From: JADJSS01 sp964490845
Lineage (GTDB): Bacteria; Bacteroidota; Bacteroidia; Chitinophagales; JADIYW01
Length of the DNA: 64,000 nucleotides
NCBI GenBank assembly: GCA_964490845.1
Contig: CAZBED010000001.1
Location: forward strand, 496,001 to 560,000
Direction of reading: 5' to 3'
The notes below the pieces were generated by a model. It had not been told where the DNA came from. It ran no database searches and saw only the letters and a program-made list of their open reading frames with translations. Positions 52,853-61,357 of the stretch are shown here, piece by piece (the first letter of the stretch is position 1; each line of letters starts with the position of its first letter). The position numbers and the translations under genes were made by a program.

Positions 52853-54256
52853 ATGCAGATAAAATTCGGAACCGACGGCTGGAGAGCCATCATTGCACAG
52901 GAATTCACAACAGACAACGTAGCGCGGGTAGCTGAGGCAACCGCCCTTTGGGTAAAATCCCTCTCAGCACAACCAACCATCGTCATCGGCCACGACTGCC
53001 GGTTTGGCGGGCCGCTTTTTACAGAAACGACCATTAAGGTATTGTGCCATCACGGCGTAAAGGTTTATGCGCATAAAGGTATCTGCTCTACTCCTATGGT
53101 ATCATTAGGATGTGTAAAATTAAAGGCTGAAGCCGGTGTGGTGATTACTGCTTCTCACAATCCGCCATCCTACAACGGATTCAAACTGAAATCTCACTTC
53201 GGCGGCCCTACCACCCCCGCTGATATAGCCAAAGTTGAAGCACTGATACCTGAACAGACACTCATTCCTTCCGCTTCTCTGGAAGACTATATTCAATCCG
53301 GAAAGCTGGAATATGTGGATTTGGAAACCCTGTATTTTAACCATGTGGAAGCTTCCTTTGATATGAAAGCTATTCGTGAGTGCGGTATGATATTCGGATA
53401 TGATGCCATGTATGGGGCGGGCCAGAAAATTGTCCGTCGCCTGCTGCCGGATAATTTAGTATATCTGCATTGTGATGAGAATCCCGGATTTAAAGGACAG
53501 GCGCCGGAACCGTTGCACAAAAATTTACTGGAATTTTCCGCACTGATTAAAAACTCCACGGATATTGAATTTGGATTTGCCAACGACGGAGATGCCGACA
53601 GAATCGGTTGTTATGACAATGAAGGTAACTTCATTGATTCGCATCATGTCATCCTGTTGCTGATTCACTATCTGCACAAATACAAAGGCCTGAGCGGTAA
53701 AGTAGCCATTTCATTTACCGTTTCCAACAAGATAAAAAAGATGTGTGAAGTATACGGATTGCCTTGCGATGTAACACCTGTTGGTTTTAAATATGTATGC
53801 GAAATTATGGTTAATGAAAAAGTGCTAGTCGGTGGAGAGGAAAGCGGCGGTATCGCGATAACCGGCCATATTCCGGAACGTGACGGTGTATGGATGGCGC
53901 TGGTGCTGATGGAATTTATGGCGAAAACAGGAAAATCCATCAAGGAGCTGATACAGGAAGTATATGAGGTGGTTGGCGAATTTGACTACGACCGCTACGA
54001 CCTGCACATCTCTGAAGCATTGAAACAACAGGTCATTGCCAATTGCAAAAATGAAGTGTACAAGAATTTCGGCAAATATACGATTGAGCGTACAGAAGAT
54101 ACGGACGGCTGGAAATATTTCCTGCCAAATGAAGCCTGGATGATGATACGCGCCAGCGGGACAGAACCTGTACTTCGTGTTTATGCCGAAGCTAAAGACA
54201 GAGCGGCTGTCATTGATATTCTGGAAACGGTAAAAGCCGCCCTGCTAAACCAATAA
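52853..54256 (+). CDS. Phosphoglucomutase/phosphomannomutase family enzyme
   Basis: A 467-residue alpha-D-phosphohexomutase. The active-site serine loop is VVITASHNPPSYNG with Ser101, the metal loop is FANDGDADRIG, the sugar-binding loop is GGEESGG, and the phosphate-binding loop near the end is RASGTEPVLRVY. The start MQIKFGTDGWRAIIAQ matches the group acting on glucose or mannose phosphates (possibly glucosamine). It interconverts hexose 1- and 6-phosphates for envelope sugar synthesis, cytoplasmic. The DUF2279 gene starts three bases after its stop. Substrate choice cannot be fixed from motifs. Confidence 0.92.
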   Translation: MQIKFGTDGWRAIIAQEFTTDNVARVAEATALWVKSLSAQPTIVIGHDCRFGGPLFTETTIKVLCHHGVKVYAHKGICSTPMVSLGCVKLKAEAGVVITASHNPPSYNGFKLKSHFGGPTTPADIAKVEALIPEQTLIPSASLEDYIQSGKLEYVDLETLYFNHVEASFDMKAIRECGMIFGYDAMYGAGQKIVRRLLPDNLVYLHCDENPGFKGQAPEPLHKNLLEFSALIKNSTDIEFGFANDGDADRIGCYDNEGNFIDSHHVILLLIHYLHKYKGLSGKVAISFTVSNKIKKMCEVYGLPCDVTPVGFKYVCEIMVNEKVLVGGEESGGIAITGHIPERDGVWMALVLMEFMAKTGKSIKELIQEVYEVVGEFDYDRYDLHISEALKQQVIANCKNEVYKNFGKYTIERTEDTDGWKYFLPNEAWMMIRASGTEPVLRVYAEAKDRAAVIDILETVKAALLNQ

Positions 54257-54258
54257 AT

Positions 54259-55596
54259 ATGAGAAACAAAAAACACTTTACCGATACGCATTCGTTGCTG
54301 ACGAACTGTATTTGTAAGCGTGTTGCCCTGATTCTCTTTATCCTTATCGTTTCTCCTGCTTTCTGTACGGGAATGCCTTCCAACAGTAAAAAACAGAAAG
54401 CTGCACTTCCGGCTATTCACGCTCCTTATACAACGGTGAAGGATTCTGTGTGGACTAATCATAACTGGGAAATCCATAACGATACTGTCTTTACCAATCA
54501 GTACGAAATCAAAAAGATAATCACCTCTTACGACCTGATTCCGGACACCATCCGGCAAAATGAGAATGTCTATTCCATCAGGTATGATACCGTCTTTCAT
54601 TACGATTATATCGCTAAAGACCCGGCCTATAACTATACTGGTAAAATAAAGATGAGCAAACCCTTCTCATTTTTCCGCCCGTCTGAGGTACTGAACAAAC
54701 CGAGGGTAGGGCTGGTGACGGGTTTTATCGGAGGTTTATATATCGGAGCCAATGCCTGGTGGAGTGGTGCCTGGTACTCCAAATACGACAGGACCAAGTT
54801 TCATTTTTTTAACGACTGGGGGGAATGGAATCAAATGGACAAAATCGCCCATGCCTATAGCTGCTACCTTGAAACCAAATGGACGTACGACCTCTACAAA
54901 TGGGCGGGTGTAAAAGAAAAACACGCCATCTGGATCGGCATGCTGATGGGTAATATGTGGCAGTTATCTATTGAAATAAATGACGGGTTTCAGAAAAAAT
55001 GGGGATTCTCCTGGCCTGATGTTTCCATGAATATTACCGGTTCCCTGTTATTCGGTATTCAGCAATACCTTTGGCACGACCAGCGTATACAAATGAAAAT
55101 ATCGGCATTCCCAACCAACTATTCCAAATACAACGACCCGCAAATAAAAGCCAGAACGGATAAATTATATGGTACTTCATTTGGAGAAATTTTACTGAAA
55201 GACTATAATTCACTAACCTTTTGGTGGAGCGTGGCTCCGGGAGCCTTTATCAAAAATCCAAACTCCAAATTCCCGAAATGGCTGCAGGTTTCTTTCGGAT
55301 ATGGTGCCGGCGGCATGCTGGGCGGCTACAAAAATGTATGGTCTAAGAATGACCTCGGTGGTGATGAAGACTTAAAAGATGTAGACCCCGCAGATATTAT
55401 TGACCGCTCAGATATTCAGCGCTTACATCGGTTTTATTTTTCTTTTGATATAGACTGGACCAAACTTCCAGTAAAAAGGCACTGGGCAAAAGGATTGATG
55501 AAAGTATTGAATGTAATCAAACTGCCTGCGCCGGCGATAGAGTTTAACGATAACAAACACGGCAGCAAAGTGGCCTGGCACTGGATTAAATTTTAG
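54259..55596 (+). CDS. DUF2279 protein, exported
   Basis: A 445-residue exported protein with DUF2279 (YfiM-like). A signal peptide-like segment VALILFILIVSPAFCTG follows a basic start. The DUF begins about residue 140: GLVTGFIGGLYIGANAWW, then the hallmark FHFFNDWGEWNQMDKIAHAY, GMLMGNMWQLSIEINDGF and SWPDVSMNITGSLLFGIQQY. The hydrophobic stretches with Asp/His spacing suggest a membrane-associated lipid-related protein. In Bacteroidetes the family is common and uncharacterised. It is in an operon with the phosphohexomutase gene (3 bases apart). An N-terminal region of about 110 residues with repeated Tyr-Asp-Thr segments has no match I know. Confidence 0.72.
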   Translation: MRNKKHFTDTHSLLTNCICKRVALILFILIVSPAFCTGMPSNSKKQKAALPAIHAPYTTVKDSVWTNHNWEIHNDTVFTNQYEIKKIITSYDLIPDTIRQNENVYSIRYDTVFHYDYIAKDPAYNYTGKIKMSKPFSFFRPSEVLNKPRVGLVTGFIGGLYIGANAWWSGAWYSKYDRTKFHFFNDWGEWNQMDKIAHAYSCYLETKWTYDLYKWAGVKEKHAIWIGMLMGNMWQLSIEINDGFQKKWGFSWPDVSMNITGSLLFGIQQYLWHDQRIQMKISAFPTNYSKYNDPQIKARTDKLYGTSFGEILLKDYNSLTFWWSVAPGAFIKNPNSKFPKWLQVSFGYGAGGMLGGYKNVWSKNDLGGDEDLKDVDPADIIDRSDIQRLHRFYFSFDIDWTKLPVKRHWAKGLMKVLNVIKLPAPAIEFNDNKHGSKVAWHWIKF

Positions 55597-55632
55597 CAGG
55601 ATGCAAATCAACTCATTCCATTAATATTTTTT

Positions 55633-56076
55633 ATGATAAAAGACGCTTTAGCAGAAATCTTTGAAAGAGACTTAATAAAACTGAAAGAAGAAATCAGTTT
55701 GTATAAGAAAGAAGATAATCTTTGGATAATTGAAAAACAAATCAGCAATTCTGCCGGGAATTTAGCATTGCATCTTATAGGCAACCTGAACCATTTTATT
55801 GGTGCAACGTTAGGCAATACGGGATATATGCGTGAACGGGATAAAGAATTTTCTAACAGGCATATTCCGGCTAAAGAGCTGCTTACAGCTATAGACAATA
55901 CCATTAACATGGTCAAACAGACATTAAACAATCTGCCGGATGAAGACTTTGATAAAAATTTTCCGTTGGAAAAACACGGACAGACGGTTAAAACGGATTT
56001 CATGCTGCTACATCTGCTCGCCCATCTTGAATATCATCTCGGGCAAATCAATTATCACAGAAGATTGATTGAATAA
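55633..56076 (+). CDS. DinB-family protein (DUF1572-like)
   Basis: A 147-residue four-helix protein of the DinB superfamily. The candidate metal histidines are in LALHLIGNLNHFIG (about 48-61) and in LLHLLAHLEYHLGQINYHRR near the end. DinB/YfiT-type proteins include thiol transferases and putative metal-dependent hydrolases; this member has no known substrate. It lies 36 bases after the DUF2279 gene and is followed by a strong bidirectional terminator. Confidence 0.8.
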   Translation: MIKDALAEIFERDLIKLKEEISLYKKEDNLWIIEKQISNSAGNLALHLIGNLNHFIGATLGNTGYMRERDKEFSNRHIPAKELLTAIDNTINMVKQTLNNLPDEDFDKNFPLEKHGQTVKTDFMLLHLLAHLEYHLGQINYHRRLIE

Positions 56077-56104
56077 AAAAAACCTCCGTATTCGGAGGTT
56101 TTTT
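56075..56104. terminator. Bidirectional terminator between DinB and PiT genes
   Basis: Stem AACCTCCG/CGGAGGTT with a TATT loop, preceded by A and followed by T runs, so it can end transcripts on both strands. It lies between the convergent stops at 56076 and 56123. Confidence 0.92.
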
Positions 56105-56122
56105 ATTCTCATAAATCTTGGA

Positions 56123-57793
56123 TTATTTCACAAAAAAAGAAACAATAAAATAGGTTAATCCTGCCAGTAGTCCACTGATGGGAATAGTCAATATCCATGC
56201 CCACAATAAGTTAATCGTTACACCCCACCTTACTGCACTTAATCTTTTAGTAGCGCCTACACCTATGATTGCTCCCGTAATAGTATGCGTAGTGGAAACT
56301 GGAATACCCATTTGTTCCGTTAAGAATAAGGTAGTAGCGCCCGCCGTTTCTGCACAAACACCTTCCAGCGGAGTTACTTTGGTAATCTTTGTTCCCATCG
56401 TTTTTACAATCTTCCAGCCACCGCTCAGCGTACCTAAACTTATAGCCAGATAACAGGACAAAGGCACCCAGTCCGGCATAGCCTTAATATCTACAATATT
56501 TCCATTTGCTATAAGAGCCGCAGCGATAATACCCATAACTTTCTGCGCATCGTTACCGCCATGCCCGATGCTGAACGCCGCGGATGAAAGTAACTGTAGT
56601 TTTTTGAAATTATTCGCTGTACGCTGAGCACTCGGTTCTTTTATCTGCTCGTTATAGATAAAGGAAGCGATAATTATCAGCAGCATGACAATTAAACCGT
56701 AGCGGATAATTTTATTATCTCCCTTTTCAATCTCTTTAGATAAATCTTTTTTGATATCCACGCGGACGCTTTTCTCGAAATCAGCAATCTGATCGGGCTG
56801 GATGGGGACTTTAGCCAACATCATCTGCACCATTTTATCGTATCCCAACTCATGATGTTTCTTTGCGATAGGTTTTAATGAATCCGCCGCAGCCTGTGCA
56901 AATTCATATGCCTGTTGTTTAGTCGGGTCTTTTTTCGCGAGTATCTTTAACTGTTTCACTTTAAAGAACAATTTAACCTTATCATCAATACGGGAACCCG
57001 TCACCATATTAAGGTCTACATGCTCGGCTATTTCATTGGTTACCACTGTCGCGCCTTTACTCTCGTAATGCTTTACATATTCAAACGCCTTATGCGCATT
57101 TTCCGTAGCTTTCAGCAACTTCTCTTCATTTTTTGCTTTTTCATCAGCTTTTTCCGGGTCTGCTATGTCTTTTTTATATTTATCAACTCTGAAAAATTTC
57201 TCTACATTTTCGTCAATCTTATTTTCCTGAAAATGAATAAAGGTAAACCAGATAGCCACACAAGTCAGCAGTAAGACACCGGATTTCACCCATGTATTCC
57301 GGTTCATCATAATCAGTGTATAGAACATAGATATCACCATTCCGATAAGTGGTGCCAGAAAAATAAAGGCGATTGTTTTCAGTACTTTCGTACTGTCAAT
57401 GATATCTTTCACCGGCATCAATCCTTTGTGCTGAATAAACGCATGTGTGATGGCAGCGCCTGCGAACCCTCCAATCAGTGTATGAGAGGAAGAGGAAGGT
57501 ATACCATACCACCAGGTTAGCAGATTCCAGATAATCGCCGCTATCAATCCGGCAAAGATGACGGGCAGGGTGATATACCCTTCATTAACCGTCTTTCCAA
57601 TGGTATTCGCCACCGCATGGTCTTTGAAAATCAGGAAAGCAACGAAATTGAAAAATGCCGCCCACAGTACCGCCTGAAACGGCGTCAATACTTTCGTAGA
57701 CACAACTGTGGCGATAGAATTGGCTGCATCATGAAATCCGTTGATATAGTCAAATATTAAGGCTAATGCAATTATAATAATGATAAATTCCAT
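56123..57793 (-). CDS. PiT-family inorganic phosphate transporter with soluble insert
   Basis: A 556-residue PiT transporter, importing phosphate with protons or sodium. The two signature repeats are present: GFHDAANSIATVVSTKVLTP at 19-38 and GHGGNDAQKVMGIIA at about 410-424, each followed by membrane segments and the SSSSHTLIGG and STTHTITGA loops. Residues about 190-362 form a mostly helical, highly charged soluble insertion, which makes the protein longer than E. coli PitA in that loop. It is last in the operon after the porin and the PhoU-like protein, 82 bases from the latter. Inner membrane. Confidence 0.92.
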   Translation of the reverse strand: MEFIIIIIALALIFDYINGFHDAANSIATVVSTKVLTPFQAVLWAAFFNFVAFLIFKDHAVANTIGKTVNEGYITLPVIFAGLIAAIIWNLLTWWYGIPSSSSHTLIGGFAGAAITHAFIQHKGLMPVKDIIDSTKVLKTIAFIFLAPLIGMVISMFYTLIMMNRNTWVKSGVLLLTCVAIWFTFIHFQENKIDENVEKFFRVDKYKKDIADPEKADEKAKNEEKLLKATENAHKAFEYVKHYESKGATVVTNEIAEHVDLNMVTGSRIDDKVKLFFKVKQLKILAKKDPTKQQAYEFAQAAADSLKPIAKKHHELGYDKMVQMMLAKVPIQPDQIADFEKSVRVDIKKDLSKEIEKGDNKIIRYGLIVMLLIIIASFIYNEQIKEPSAQRTANNFKKLQLLSSAAFSIGHGGNDAQKVMGIIAAALIANGNIVDIKAMPDWVPLSCYLAISLGTLSGGWKIVKTMGTKITKVTPLEGVCAETAGATTLFLTEQMGIPVSTTHTITGAIIGVGATKRLSAVRWGVTINLLWAWILTIPISGLLAGLTYFIVSFFVK

Positions 57794-57875
57794 TTTTTTT
57801 AGTTTAAAAGTTTACGAGTTATGTATATCGAAAATCCTTTCTATGATTGTACGGTATAAAACCCGGATGCAGACA

Positions 57876-58520
57876 TTATGAATACTTGATTACAATTGAC
57901 TCTATCACATTCGATGCATCCTGGCATTTATCGGATACTAATTCCAGTTCTTCGAATAGGTCTTTCATGACAATAATCTTGACAGGATTGTCTTTATTAT
58001 TGCGAATCAAATCACCGATGGCCTGATTGTATAACAAATCCACTTTTGATTCATATCCGTGAATGTTCAAACAAGCGGCGTTTACCTTATTCAAATTTTT
58101 CATATCTCGCAATTCGTAAATCGCGGTTCGCAATGCCTTTACTGACTCGTCGTTTAATTCCGACATCTTCAAAACATAATCGTTAAACTCCGTAAACTCA
58201 TAATTTTTCATCTTGTTGCCCACTTCATCAATATAGTCAACCACGTCGTCCATGGCAGCTGCCAGTTCATGTATATCTTCCCGGTCGAACGGAGTGATGA
58301 AATTTTTACTCAGTTCAACATACAGATTGTGCACCACATCATCTGCCTGGTGTTCCAGATGCCCGGTTTGCGCCAGTATTTCAAATCTTTTTGAATCCGT
58401 CTCTTTCATCGCGGACAAAAACACTTCGCTCATCTTCACAGATATATCCGCTGTCTGTTCAAACAGGTTCTGAAAGATTTTGTCTTTGGGTTGGAATAAT
58501 TTTAAAAATGAGAATGCCAT
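57876..58520 (-). CDS. PhoU-like DUF47 protein
   Basis: A 214-residue helical-bundle protein of the DUF47/PhoU-like family, which regulates adjacent PiT phosphate transporters. Marks are HLEHQADDVVHNLYVELSKN at about 48-67, followed by FITPFDREDIHELAAAMDDVVDY, the acid-rich metal cluster site, and a second half ending EELELVSDKCQDASNVIESIVI. Cytoplasmic. Middle gene of the phosphate operon: 47 bases after the porin and 82 before PiT. Confidence 0.92.
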   Translation of the reverse strand: MAFSFLKLFQPKDKIFQNLFEQTADISVKMSEVFLSAMKETDSKRFEILAQTGHLEHQADDVVHNLYVELSKNFITPFDREDIHELAAAMDDVVDYIDEVGNKMKNYEFTEFNDYVLKMSELNDESVKALRTAIYELRDMKNLNKVNAACLNIHGYESKVDLLYNQAIGDLIRNNKDNPVKIIVMKDLFEELELVSDKCQDASNVIESIVIKYS

Positions 58521-58567
58521 AATTGTTTGATTTTATTGTTATTAATTTTGTTTATGTCTATAAAAAT

Positions 58568-59881
58568 TTAAAAGGCGAACTGCATTTGAAAACGCCATAA
58601 GCCGGATAATTTATTGGTGGTTTTGTTTTGTGCTAAAATATAATCTGTCTGTAATTTAAACGCATTCTTAAACACATAATAGGCAAAGCCGAAATCATAT
58701 TCATTGATGGTGGGTATATTACCTGTTTTGCCTGAAAAGGAACGGTTAAACCTGAATCCGATTTCAACATGTTTCTTGAACAGATACGATGCGGTGGCAT
58801 AAGCCGATTGTCCGGCAAGATACAACTTATTGTCTTGTGCTTTTCTGAATACATAGCCGCCGGTTGTAGTGAATCCCTTATACTTTAAGATGGCATCCGC
58901 GTAAACAGAGTGAACATTTCTTCTGACGGAATCAGCAACTGCGGTCCCGCCCAATTGCCCTTTCTGCATAGCCGGCTTGTTATTAAAATCGTATGCCACA
59001 CCGATAGCCAGTTTAGGTTTTTCTTCCCTCACAAAATCCTGAAAGGTAAAATCACCATTATCCTTAAACTCACCCATCGGCAGCAAATCAAAACGAACAG
59101 TATAGTCTAAATGCTGTACATCTACGGCAGTATAATTTCTGCCTTCACCGGAAGCGATACTAACCCGCGGCTTGAACACACATTTTTTTCCGATATAGCC
59201 ATACAACTGAAACCCAAAATCCCTGTCCAGTTTGAATAACGCATTGGTAGTGGAACGTTCCACAAAAAATTGCCGTTCTGCCGAAGTTATTTCTTCCCTG
59301 TCACCCGGAAGTTTTCCCTGTCCAAACTGAATGGCAAACTGATGCACCGGCCGGTAACGGGCGTATCCGTCTAACAGGATATTAGCCGCTTTCACATCTC
59401 CCGGTGATAAACTCAGTTGTACATAATAATCCAATTTCTGATTCAGAAAATAGCCTTTAAATTTTAACCGTACCCTTCGTGCCTGCAATTGAGTGGTTGG
59501 TTTGCTGGTCTTGTCAAAAACTTTATTGACATCTATCCTGCTTTGGAACATTACGCCAAAGTTTAAGGACATTGTAGAGTCAGGGTCAGAAATCGTTAAA
59601 CCATTTCCGAATTTTAACGAAACATTCGCATTCCCTGCCATTACTTTTATCGTCTGACTATTAATGACTAAAAAAATAATCAAGAGATTTTTGATTGAAA
59701 AACTGGTTTCATCTGTGTGGTGTGTGTTATTGGTGTGTGTGTCAATACAATCATTTACAACAATAAAAAACGACGCACTGAATGGCGTCGTTAATCGATA
59801 ACTCCTTGTGTGTAAGAAAGAATTATTCTTATGCTTTAAAGTCAGATTATTCCTGTAAATCATTGGTACAAAGTTCTGCAA
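58568..59881 (-). CDS. Phosphate-selective porin (OprO/OprP-like); N-terminus uncertain
   Basis: An outer membrane porin of the phosphate-selective O/P family. The mature part begins about VMAGNANVSLKFGNGLTISD and continues through LNFGVMFQSRIDVN, LQARRVRLKFKGYFL, YVQLSLSP, FAIQFGQGKLPGDREEITSA, ending with barrel strands and a final F. The frame is open to 59881 (437 codons), but the true start is unclear: the stretch FSIKNLLIIFLVINSQ looks like a signal peptide, yet no ATG precedes it in frame within 130 bases except across a terminator hairpin. The ATG at 59712 lies in the -1 or +1 frame and would join this peptide if the A run at 59698-59702 (T5 on the coding strand) had one more base. 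First gene of the phosphate operon. Confidence 0.8.
   Translation of the reverse strand: MQNFVPMIYRNNLTLKHKNNSFLHTRSYRLTTPFSASFFIVVNDCIDTHTNNTHHTDETSFSIKNLLIIFLVINSQTIKVMAGNANVSLKFGNGLTISDPDSTMSLNFGVMFQSRIDVNKVFDKTSKPTTQLQARRVRLKFKGYFLNQKLDYYVQLSLSPGDVKAANILLDGYARYRPVHQFAIQFGQGKLPGDREEITSAERQFFVERSTTNALFKLDRDFGFQLYGYIGKKCVFKPRVSIASGEGRNYTAVDVQHLDYTVRFDLLPMGEFKDNGDFTFQDFVREEKPKLAIGVAYDFNNKPAMQKGQLGGTAVADSVRRNVHSVYADAILKYKGFTTTGGYVFRKAQDNKLYLAGQSAYATASYLFKKHVEIGFRFNRSFSGKTGNIPTINEYDFGFAYYVFKNAFKLQTDYILAQNKTTNKLSGLWRFQMQFAF
59765..59792 (-). terminator. Terminator-like hairpin in the porin leader
   Basis: On the minus strand: stem AACGACGC, 8-base loop, GCGTCGTT, then TTTTA. It is upstream of the porin's signal peptide, where an intrinsic terminator is unexpected, so it is either an attenuator of the phosphate operon or the end of a short independent RNA of about 100 bases starting near 59862-59880. 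A -7-like GAACTTTG (59876-59869, one mismatch) supports a start there. Confidence 0.6.
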
Positions 59882-60031
59882 TAAGCTTCAAAATAAGTAT
59901 GACTATTATCAGGTGAAGTTTTAAACAGGCGATTGAGCAATAAGCAGCATTTTGTTAATTAATTGATTACCTTGTTATTATAATTATAATTTTGAATATT
60001 TTAGAAGAAATGACAGACTACTTCAATTTCA

Positions 60032-60053
60032 TTCACAAAAAATTCACAAAAAA
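60032..60053. promoter_or_regulatory. Pho-box-like direct repeat upstream of the phosphate operon
   Basis: TTCACAA, AAAA, TTCACAA, AAAA: two 7-base direct repeats with a 4-base A-rich spacer, giving the 11-base period of PhoB/PhoP boxes. It lies about 150 bases upstream of 59881 and between the porin and the small gene at 60112-60291. The sequence differs from the E. coli consensus; only the architecture matches. The rest of 59882-60111 is AT-rich without a gene; a 29-codon frame at 60010-60099 has no support. Confidence 0.4.
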
Positions 60054-60111
60054 GACAGGAAAAGTGCCCAGAAATTTCAAGCAAAAAAGCATTGTTTGAT
60101 CATGGTTAAAA

Positions 60112-60291
60112 TTATTTTTTGGCCGATTTCCGTTCAGTCAGTTTTTTATCTTCTGTTTCTTTATTAAGAAATTCGTTTAGTTTTTCAACGGGAAATGTTG
60201 ATTTAATTTCACCAAACTGGTTAACTGAAATTTGGAACCCTTCCAGTTCTTTGTGGAGCTTAGGAGTCGTTTGTTTTTTCTTTTTACTCAC
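60112..60291 (-). CDS. Small conserved-looking protein, GTG start
   Basis: A 59-residue frame from a GTG at 60291, too short for usual gene filters. The product starts MSKKKKQTTPKLHKELEGF, continues with ISVNQFGEIKSTFPVEKLNEF and a lysine-rich tail. The first third is basic, the middle contains a compact strand-helix pattern and the codon usage is gene-like. I believe I have seen similar short proteins (KLHKELEGF and INEFGEI types) in other Bacteroidetes, from memory only. Upstream frame has no ATG, only the GTG. It lies upstream of and parallel to the porin, and is divergent from meaB with 85 bases between. Function unknown. Confidence 0.55.
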   Translation of the reverse strand: MSKKKKQTTPKLHKELEGFQISVNQFGEIKSTFPVEKLNEFLNKETEDKKLTERKSAKK

Positions 60292-60376
60292 GGGCGGGTT
60301 ATTCGGATGTCTAAATTACCGATTCCTGACGTAATGTTTGAATATTTTCCTAATTTTAATCAGACAAGTAATGTAG

Positions 60377-61351
60377 ATGCATACTGCTGACTATTATATA
60401 AACGGAATTTTACAAAAAGACAGGATTGTTTTGAGCAAAGCCATCACCGTCATGGAGAGTACGAAGCAGGAAGACGGGTTACTGGCAGAAGAAATTTTAC
60501 AGGCTTGTTTGCAGACAAATAACAGCAGCCGGCGTATTGGGATTACAGGTGCGCCTGGGGCCGGAAAAAGTACATTTATTAATGCTTTCGGCAAATTGCT
60601 GCTGGAGGACAAAAACTCTATTGCCGTATTGGCCGTAGATCCGTCCAGCACTATCAGCAAGGGAAGCATACTGGGTGACAAGACGCGAATGGAAGATATA
60701 TCAAATCATCCTGCCTGCTATATCCGCCCTACTGCCAGCAGTAACACAATGGGCGGCGTGGCGCGCAAGACAAGAGAAACCATTATTCTATGCGAAGCAT
60801 TTGGTTTTGATTATATCTTTATTGAAACGGTGGGGGTCGGACAGTCGGAAACCATGGTCAAAAATATGGTAGACCTATTCGTACTGTTGCTGTTGCCCAA
60901 TGCAGGCGATGAGCTGCAGGGTATCAAGCGGGGTATTATGGAAATGGCGGATATGGTGATTATACATAAATCAGACCATGCCAGCGAAGCGGCCGCAAAG
61001 ACCGCAGCTGCACAGGTAAAACTTGCCTTACACCTTTTTGCACCAAGCGAAAAAAACTGGAACACTCCTGTCCTGAATGTATCTTCCTTAGAAATTACCG
61101 GCATGCAGGAATGTAAACAACAACTGGATGCGTATTTTCTGCAAATGGAAAATTCCGGATACCTGAGTCACAACAGGACACAACAGCAAATCCAGGCACT
61201 GGAAGAACAGACTTTAGAACTGTTAAAAAGCAAACTGTATTCAGACTATAGTGTTCATCAACTGAAAACCGAACTGGAGCAAAAAATTATACGTTGTGAA
61301 ACAGATGTCAGCAGTGCCGCGAAAATACTTGCTGAAAAGATATTAAAGTAA
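60377..61351 (+). CDS. meaB: MeaB-type GTPase chaperone of methylmalonyl-CoA mutase
   Basis: A 324-residue G3E P-loop GTPase of the MeaB/ArgK family that protects and reloads adenosylcobalamin in methylmalonyl-CoA mutase. GITGAPGAGKSTF with Lys64 is the P-loop; VLAVDPSSTISKGSILGDKT and YIRPTASSNTMGGVA are family blocks; FIETVGVGQSE is switch II and IIHKSD the NKxD variant. Full length, cytoplasmic. No mutase gene is in the window; it should be elsewhere in the genome. Six bases separate its stop from the convergent membrane-protein gene. Confidence 0.93.
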   Translation: MHTADYYINGILQKDRIVLSKAITVMESTKQEDGLLAEEILQACLQTNNSSRRIGITGAPGAGKSTFINAFGKLLLEDKNSIAVLAVDPSSTISKGSILGDKTRMEDISNHPACYIRPTASSNTMGGVARKTRETIILCEAFGFDYIFIETVGVGQSETMVKNMVDLFVLLLLPNAGDELQGIKRGIMEMADMVIIHKSDHASEAAAKTAAAQVKLALHLFAPSEKNWNTPVLNVSSLEITGMQECKQQLDAYFLQMENSGYLSHNRTQQQIQALEEQTLELLKSKLYSDYSVHQLKTELEQKIIRCETDVSSAAKILAEKILK

Positions 61352-61357
61352 GTTACT

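Noticed and set aside
60010..60099. 29-codon plus-strand frame between the porin and the small gene
   Set aside because: Very short, overlaps the Pho-box-like repeat, no sign of conservation that I can judge.
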